Below are positions 59,989 to 64,000 of a stretch of 64,000 nt of DNA, piece after piece. The notes beneath the pieces are model-generated. The model did not search any database. It had not been told where the DNA came from and was given only the letters and a program-made list of their open reading frames with translations. The stretch's first letter is position 1. Each line of letters starts with the position of its first letter. Both the position numbers and the translations under genes were made by a program. Where the stretch lies: NCBI RefSeq assembly GCF_002995495.1, contig NZ_PVZV01000009.1, positions 42,888 through 106,887 on the forward strand, given 5' to 3'. The DNA is from Actinocorallia populi. Lineage in GTDB: Bacteria; Actinomycetota; Actinomycetes; Streptosporangiales; Streptosporangiaceae.

Positions 59989-60326
59989 ACCCGGATGCCG
60001 CCGTGGTCGACGGCTCGGGCGCTGAGCTCTGCCAGGTCGCGGATGTTGCCGAGGAGGCCGTCGGAGACTCCGTCGACGAAGTTGCAGTACTCGGAGACGA
60101 CGTATTCACCCTCGCGGCCGCCGAGCAGGCGGGCGATCTCGCGGCACTCCTCGGGAGTGACGATCCAACTGTCGTTGGATTCGAACTTGTGCATCTGGAT
60201 GATGTCCTCGCTCTCCGCCAGGGAGACCGCCAAACGGAGAACCTCGCGCACGTCCACCATCTCGCCGCCCGTGATGGACAGGTTGTGCCCGCTGTCATCC
60301 GCGCACCTGAACGCGTACCCCATCAT
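59982..60326 (-). CDS. Hypothetical protein, 114 aa
   Basis: Not assigned. The protein is acidic and soluble with a helical N-terminal half (MVDVREVLRLAVSLAESEDIIQM), a central WIVTPEECREIARLLGG segment and a C-terminal FVDGVSDGLLGNIRDLAELSARA helix. ATG 60326 (or 60323) is preceded by AAGGGGGAC. Composition and codon-position GC are gene-like. Its stop overlaps the end of the tautomerase-like remnant on the other strand. Confidence 0.62.
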   Translation of the reverse strand: MMGYAFRCADDSGHNLSITGGEMVDVREVLRLAVSLAESEDIIQMHKFESNDSWIVTPEECREIARLLGGREGEYVVSEYCNFVDGVSDGLLGNIRDLAELSARAVDHGGIRVY

Positions 60327-60514
60327 GTCCCCCTTCGTCGGTGCGGAGATTCTCCCGGGGCGGGGACCCGGCCCCCAGGGACCGTGGTCCCGATCCGACC
60401 CGGGTCCTCGAACCGCCGTTTCTGCCGGTCATGCGATGATGCGCTTCTGGATGCCGCGCGCCGGTCGACGCCTCGAAGGCGAACCGTGATGGGGCAGGGC
60501 GCGTCTCATCAAGA

Positions 60515-60691
60515 GTGAGACTCTGGAAGCGTAAGCACCGCGCCAAGAAGCGCAAGAAGAGCCGCGGCGACCTGGGCGAGGCCGTCGCCGAAGGGATCGT
60601 CGAAGGCGGTGCCGAGCTGGCAGGGCAGGCTGCTGGCGGGTTCCTGCGGGGCCTGTTCCGCGGGATCGGAAGCCTGCTCGACGGGATTTAG
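60515..60691 (+). CDS. Small basic-amphipathic protein, 58 aa
   Basis: A short frame starting GTG 60515 encodes a Lys/Arg-rich head (VRLWKRKHRAKKRKKSRG) followed by an amphipathic glycine-rich tail (GEAVAEGIVEGGAEL, GGFLRGLFRGIGSLL). Third codon positions are almost all G or C, supporting coding. The GTG overlaps the TGA of a nine-codon frame beginning ATG 60489, so it may be translated by re-initiation; there is no strong ribosome-binding site. The composition resembles membrane-active or nucleic-acid-binding peptides, but no family is recognised. Confidence 0.45.
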   Translation: MRLWKRKHRAKKRKKSRGDLGEAVAEGIVEGGAELAGQAAGGFLRGLFRGIGSLLDGI

Positions 60692-60815
60692 CACTCCGTT
60701 CGGTTCTCGCCCGCCGATGGTGCTCCCGTCGGACGGCGGTCCATCGCCGACGGCAGGCGGTTCGGCCGTCGGGGCGGATCGCCTCACGAGGATCCCCGGC
60801 GGCAGATCAACGTGT

Positions 60816-61688
60816 CTAGCGGCCGATCTCGTCCAGTTCGGCGAGATCCTCGTCGGAGAGTGAGAGTCCTGCGCCGGTGACGTTCTCGCGCAGGTGCGCC
60901 ACCGACGAGGTGCCGGGAATGAGCAGGATGTTCGGTGACCGCCGCAGCAGCCAGGCCAGGGCGACCGACATCGGCGTCGCGTCCAGCCGGGAGGCCACGG
61001 CCGAGAGCGCCGAGGACTGCAGCGGGGTGAAGCCGCCGAGCGGGAAGAAGGGCACGTAGGCGATGCCCTGCCCGGCGAGTTCGTCGATCAGCTCGTCGTC
61101 CCGGCGGTGGGCGAGGTTGTACATGTTCTGCACGCACACGATCGGCGCGATCGCCTGCGCCTCGGCGACCTGCTCCGCCGTCGCGTTGCTCACGCCGAGG
61201 TGCCGGATCAGGCCCTGCCGCCGGAGCTCGACGAGGGCCTCGAAGGGCTCGGCGAGCGAGCCGGGCCGCGGCCCCTGGGCGTCGCCGAGCCGGAGGTTCA
61301 CCACGTCGAGCGTCTCGAGGCCGAGGTCCTGGAGGTTCTCGTGGACGGCGCGGCGCACGTCCTCGGGCCGCCGGGCGGGGGGCCAGCCGCCCTGCTGATC
61401 GCGGACCGCGCCGACCTTGGTCACGATGCGCAGCGTGCCGGGATAGGGGTGCAGCGCCTCGCGGATCAGCCGGTTGGTGACCCGCGGCCCGTAGGCGCCG
61501 GCGGTGTCGATGTGGGTGATCCCGAGCTCGGCGGCCTCGCGGAGGACGGCGAGCGCGCCGTCGTGGTCGGCGGGCGGCCCCATGACGCCGGGACCGGCGA
61601 GCTGCATGGCGCCGTAGCCGAAGCGGGTGACGGTCAGATCGCCCAGGGTCCAGGTGCCGCCGGGAAGGGAAACGGAGGGTGTGCTCAT
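60816..61688 (-). CDS. Aldo/keto reductase
   Basis: A 290-residue NADPH-dependent aldo/keto reductase TIM barrel. Catalytic residues are visible in HIDTAGAYG (Asp and Tyr) and VTKVG (Lys); the usual histidine position reads VVNLRLGD, the variant of the YajO/IolS-like AKR group. The cofactor-binding C-terminal segment is IPGTSSVAHLRENV. ATG 61688 is chosen, with AGAGG just upstream; an ATG five codons earlier is possible. It is divergent from an HxlR regulator across 131 bp with operator-like repeats, the common arrangement for HxlR-controlled reductases. Confidence 0.9.
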   Translation of the reverse strand: MSTPSVSLPGGTWTLGDLTVTRFGYGAMQLAGPGVMGPPADHDGALAVLREAAELGITHIDTAGAYGPRVTNRLIREALHPYPGTLRIVTKVGAVRDQQGGWPPARRPEDVRRAVHENLQDLGLETLDVVNLRLGDAQGPRPGSLAEPFEALVELRRQGLIRHLGVSNATAEQVAEAQAIAPIVCVQNMYNLAHRRDDELIDELAGQGIAYVPFFPLGGFTPLQSSALSAVASRLDATPMSVALAWLLRRSPNILLIPGTSSVAHLRENVTGAGLSLSDEDLAELDEIGR

Positions 61689-61756
61689 GCCTCTGTCTTT
61701 CATGAACGCGCTGGTGGTGGTGCTTTCCGGTGTTGTGTGCCAGCGTAGGCAGGGCG

Positions 61757-61788
61757 CTTCCCAACGGGAAGTAGGCACCTGAAAGTGC
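61757..61788. promoter_or_regulatory. HxlR operator region between AKR and hxlR genes
   Basis: CTTCCC/GGGAAG with a 3-base centre (61757-61771) is followed by GCAC(N6)GTGC (61775-61788). Both dyads lie in the shared upstream region, 30-60 bp before the hxlR start at 61820. Either could bind the HxlR dimer. Confidence 0.5.
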
Positions 61789-61819
61789 GTAAGGTACCCA
61801 TGGGAGAGGGGATCGATCG

Positions 61820-62257
61820 ATGACCACGACGGCGGCAGGGAAACGCGCCCGGGCCAAGGCGGAGTACGACGCTTTCCTGGCGGTCTGTCCAAGCCGCAGG
61901 CTGCTCGACCGCATCTCCGGCAAATGGGTCACGCTGATCCTGGCCGCCCTGGGCGGCGGCTCACCCCGGCCGGACGCCGACTGCGCCGGTGACCCCCGGC
62001 CGATGCGCTACTCGGAACTGTCGCGCCTGCTGGCCGGCGTCAGCCAGAAAATGCTCACGCAGACCCTGCGCTCCCTCGAACGCGACGGCCTGGTCACCCG
62101 CACCGTGACGCCCACCGTCCCCGTCACGGTCACCTACGAGCTGACCGAGCTCGGCCTCTCCCTGCACCACATGATGCGCGGCCTCAAAACCTGGGCCGAG
62201 ACGCACATGGACGACGTCCTCGCCCACCGCGCGACATACGACACCCCCACCGACTGA
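61820..62257 (+). CDS. HxlR-family winged-helix regulator
   Basis: A 145-residue HxlR regulator. The family's N-terminal cysteine is present (FLAVCPSRRLLDRISGKWVTLIL), followed by the recognition helices MRYSELSRLLAGVSQKMLTQTL and the wing with V-T-Y-E-L-T-E-L-G. An insertion with a second cysteine (DADCAGDP) separates helix 1 from the core, a slight oddity. HxlR proteins sense electrophiles or aldehydes through the conserved cysteine. It is divergent from the aldo/keto reductase, its likely target. ATG 61820. Confidence 0.9.
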   Translation: MTTTAAGKRARAKAEYDAFLAVCPSRRLLDRISGKWVTLILAALGGGSPRPDADCAGDPRPMRYSELSRLLAGVSQKMLTQTLRSLERDGLVTRTVTPTVPVTVTYELTELGLSLHHMMRGLKTWAETHMDDVLAHRATYDTPTD

Positions 62258-62472
62258 CCAGGGGAACCTCAAAAGGAACGATCTCGCCGCCTGATCTGGC
62301 AAGGCGCTGAATCGCTGCTTCCGGCATTCTGCCCGTGATTGATCACATGCGGCCTTTCGTTCGGGCATGCGACGGTCACGCGCAAGGGTGGGGCCGTCTG
62401 ACCGGGCCGGGCGGTTCGGTCCGGTCCGGTGATCAGAGAACTGCCGGCGGTCAGGGGGATAGATTGGTCGGC

Positions 62473-62772
62473 ATGGCTGTTCAGCCTTTGGTGTCCGTGG
62501 GGTCGCGTGATCCGGGTGAGGACCCGGCTTCGATCTTTGACGCGCTTCCGTCGTCGCATCGCGCCCGGTTCCGCGCGGAGTATGACGCGGCTTTGGATGC
62601 GGCTCATGATCGGGCGCGCTTGAAGCAGATGCAGGCGCTGTTGCGTCAGTGGCGTCTGCGGGCGATCGCCTACGCTCGTCCAGACTACGAAGAGGCTGTT
62701 CAGGACGCCGTCGAAGGCCGTACGGAAATGTTCACGCGCTACACCCCACCGGAGTGGGAAGGCCGGGTGTGA
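62473..62772 (+). CDS. DUF6247 protein, probable antitoxin-like partner
   Basis: A 99-residue protein with the actinobacterial DUF6247 pattern: DPASIFDALPSSHRARFRAEYDAALDAAHD, LLRQWRLRAIAYARPDYEEAV and a short Pro-rich tail. Such genes commonly lie directly upstream of a small RelE/ParE-like toxin gene in actinomycetes (from memory), and here GTGA overlaps with the next frame, which decodes a RelE-like protein after a frame change. ATG 62473; ATAGATT upstream may be a -10 element. Antitoxin role is inference. Confidence 0.72.
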   Translation: MAVQPLVSVGSRDPGEDPASIFDALPSSHRARFRAEYDAALDAAHDRARLKQMQALLRQWRLRAIAYARPDYEEAVQDAVEGRTEMFTRYTPPEWEGRV

Positions 62773-63010
62773 GCTACAAGTTCGACGGTTTCCCCGGACG
62801 GAACGGCCTGCCGGAGGACGTGGGGACGGTCCGTTGCTGGAGCGTCTGATCGAGCTCCTTCACGCTCCTTGGGACGCGGTGGCAGAGCGCCCTGGCCAAT
62901 CCATGGTGAGGCACGCCTTCTTCGGAGAGACCAGCCAGGGGATGATGACGTTCATCCTCAATGAGGGGATACACACCTTGTGCGTCATCGACATTCTCTG
63001 GGTCGACTGA
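62769..63010 (+). pseudogene. RelE-like toxin gene with frame interruption at a UUUCCCC heptamer
   Basis: GTG 62769 overlaps the DUF6247 stop (GTGA). The first frame reads VSYKFDGFP and then stops at 62847 after 26 codons. The -1 frame from about 62795 reads without stop to TGA 63008 and contains LLERLIELLHAPWDAVAE, MVRHAFFGE, GMMTFILNE and VIDILWVD, the conserved core of RelE/ParE-like toxins. Joined, the product would be about 79 residues, normal for the family. The switch point coincides with T_TTC_CCC (62789-62795), a possible slippery heptamer. Options are a pseudogene, a one-base error in the C-run, or -1 frameshifting. Confidence 0.6.
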
Positions 63011-63345
63011 TCTCGTTCGATCTGGAGGGATCGTCAGCCTGCTCCCATCCGGGCTCGCGGTCGGCGGCAGGGATGGACCGACCGCCACGCTCCCGCTCAT
63101 CACGTGACGGTGTGGGGACCGAAGACGAGGGCGACAGCCGGTTGTGGTGAACGTTTCAAGGTCTTGAAGGAATGACCTTGGACGTTTTTGGAGGTCGGGG
63201 GTGCAGGGGGCGGAGCCCCTTGCCGGGGTTCGGGGGCTCGGCCCCCGATGGGCACGGCCCCGAGCGGAGCGAGGGACCACGCCGTTGAGGGGGGCTGGCG
63301 CCTGCGAAGGCCTGGGCCCTGAGCGGAGTACAGAGAGAAACGCAA
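63011..63345. other. Non-coding region with GC-rich hairpin sequence
   Basis: No credible gene in any frame. The segment 63191-63300 is built of short dyads such as CGGGGGC(TCG)GCCCCCG (63231-63247) and AGGGG(N6)CCCCT around 63206-63220, preceded by a T-run (GTTTTTGG). It may be a dispersed hairpin repeat of this lineage, which cannot be judged from one copy. Confidence 0.4.
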
Positions 63346-63376
63346 AGAGCCGGGGCCTTTCGGCCTCGGCTCTTTT
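63346..63376. terminator. Bidirectional factor-independent terminator
   Basis: AGAGCCGGGGCC and GGCCTCGGCTCT pair over 12 positions (one wobble) with a TTTC loop, followed by TTTT on the plus strand and preceded by AAA, so it suits both the toxin-side transcript and the leftward NUDIX gene. The sequence from here to 63621 contains no recognisable gene. Confidence 0.7.
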
Positions 63377-63621
63377 GATCTGCGCTGTACCCCCAACGGG
63401 AAGCGCTCCACACGGCTGCACGATCGCGGTGTCGGTTGTGTTCCCATCCGCTGCGTGACGGCGTGGGAGCCCATGCCTGAGCGCGTTGCGCAACATCCCT
63501 CTGCTCCGAGTGCCGGCATGCGGCGTTCGTGTTCGTGCTCCAGGATCACCGACGCACCGGCGTCGGAGTCTGTGAGGATCCGGTAAGTGATCGGCCGTCT
63601 CTCCAGCCGATGATCTCGGGC

Positions 63622-64000
63622 TCAGTCTTCGAGGGTTCCGAGGAGCGCGCCCTGGCCGGACTGCAGGATGTGCGCGGCCCGTAGAGGGATCCAGAAGCAT
63701 TCGAAGCGGATCGGCTCCTGCTCTCCGTCGTGGTCTTCCTGGCCGGCCCAGCGCTCAGGGGTCTCCTCGGTGAGTTCCATGTGGAACACGTGGCGATTCT
63801 GGATCTCGTAGCGGTAGGGCGTGATGTCATAGGTCGCCTCGCCGAGCTTCCGCACGATCTTGAGGTCGGACCGGCCGGTCTCTTCGCGGGCCTCGCGGAG
63901 CGCCGCTTCTTCCGGTGTCTCATCAGGGCGGATGCTGCCGGCCGGGACCTGGATTCCGACTTCTTCGCAGGAGTGGTCGGTGTGTCGGAGGACGAGGAGC
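63622..64000 (-). CDS. NUDIX hydrolase (5' end outside window)
   Basis: The minus-strand frame is open to the window edge and encodes at least 126 residues. A complete Nudix box is present: a GSIRPDE segment, seven residues, then REAREETG, matching Gx5Ex7REUxEExGU that binds the divalent metal for hydrolysing nucleoside diphosphate derivatives. The following domain reads VRKLGEATYDITPYRYEIQNR and a long C-terminal half with WIPLRAAHILQSGQGALLG. Substrate unknown. Terminator-like sequence lies downstream at 63346-63376. Confidence 0.88.
   Translation of the reverse strand, partial: LLVLRHTDHSCEEVGIQVPAGSIRPDETPEEAALREAREETGRSDLKIVRKLGEATYDITPYRYEIQNRHVFHMELTEETPERWAGQEDHDGEQEPIRFECFWIPLRAAHILQSGQGALLGTLED

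Noticed and set aside
63191..63300. Insertion-sequence remnant in the GC-rich hairpin region
   Set aside because: No transposase-like frame and no flanking target duplication; the short dyads are better called hairpin repeats.
1..64000. CRISPR array
   Set aside because: No regularly spaced direct repeats and no cas-like gene were seen.

Overview
The window is about 72 percent GC. It has dense, mostly short operons, many GTG starts, ATGA/TGATG stop-start overlaps and several apparently leaderless genes. Together with four DUF574-type S-adenosylmethionine methyltransferases, an AfsR/SARP-like BTAD regulator, a Ser/Thr kinase, an NDMA-dependent alcohol dehydrogenase and many TetR/MarR regulators, this indicates a chromosomal piece of a filamentous actinomycete (Actinomadura or Streptosporangiales-like; the genus cannot be fixed from the sequence). 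No IS element, CRISPR array, rRNA, ordinary tRNA or replication origin was seen.

Layout. 1-5.8 kb: end of a gluconokinase, a DUF574 methyltransferase, and a leftward marR - MFS exporter - Ser/Thr kinase operon with a clear operator. 6-13 kb: TetR, amidohydrolase, a second DUF574 enzyme, an NmrA-like oxidoreductase, TetR, and a third DUF574 enzyme translationally coupled to a cytochrome P450. 13-17 kb: a large unrecognised protein and the cell-wall lytic transglycosylase MltG. 17-26.5 kb: glutathione peroxidase, DinB protein, a TetR-ABC exporter operon, amidase, YdcF-like protein, Tat-exported sulfatase, and a double-domain Lrp/AsnC regulator. 26.6-36.7 kb: MFS/TetR pair, histidine kinase/response regulator, MMPL transporter, MarR, enoyl-CoA hydratase and the fourth DUF574 enzyme. 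36.8-39.2 kb: alcohol dehydrogenase, then the most unusual locus. 39.5-48 kb: MFS, Ada-AlkA DNA repair protein, a second two-component system, a metallo-beta-lactamase-fold protein, and an old-yellow-enzyme/MarR pair. 48-58 kb: hemerythrin protein, BTAD-ATPase regulator, a CPBP protease - kinase - regulator operon, and a secreted metzincin-lectin next to a membrane-tethered ECF sigma factor. 58-64 kb: TetR/siderophore-interacting protein, small genes, aldo-keto reductase/HxlR pair, a DUF6247/RelE-like toxin-antitoxin pair with a broken toxin frame, and a partial NUDIX hydrolase.

The most interesting feature is at 38138-38401 (minus strand). Two tandem RNAs carry the parts of a tRNA in circularly permuted order: T arm, 3' acceptor strand, a short loop, 5' acceptor strand, D arm. 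The RNA ends pair to extend what would be the anticodon stem. This is the architecture of bacterial YrlA-type Y RNAs (tRNA mimics). They lie directly downstream of, and on the same strand as, a 243-aa protein of unknown function (38453-39184), with no Ro/Rsr gene in view. Two other loci deserve attention: the sigma factor fused to a zinc finger, a membrane segment and an extracytoplasmic lectin-like domain beside a secreted lectin-protease, and the toxin gene interrupted at a UUUCCCC heptamer.

Regulatory DNA is unusually legible. Palindromic operators were found beside most MarR/TetR/HxlR genes, including a duplicated GTGGCTAGCCAC site in front of the old-yellow-enzyme gene.
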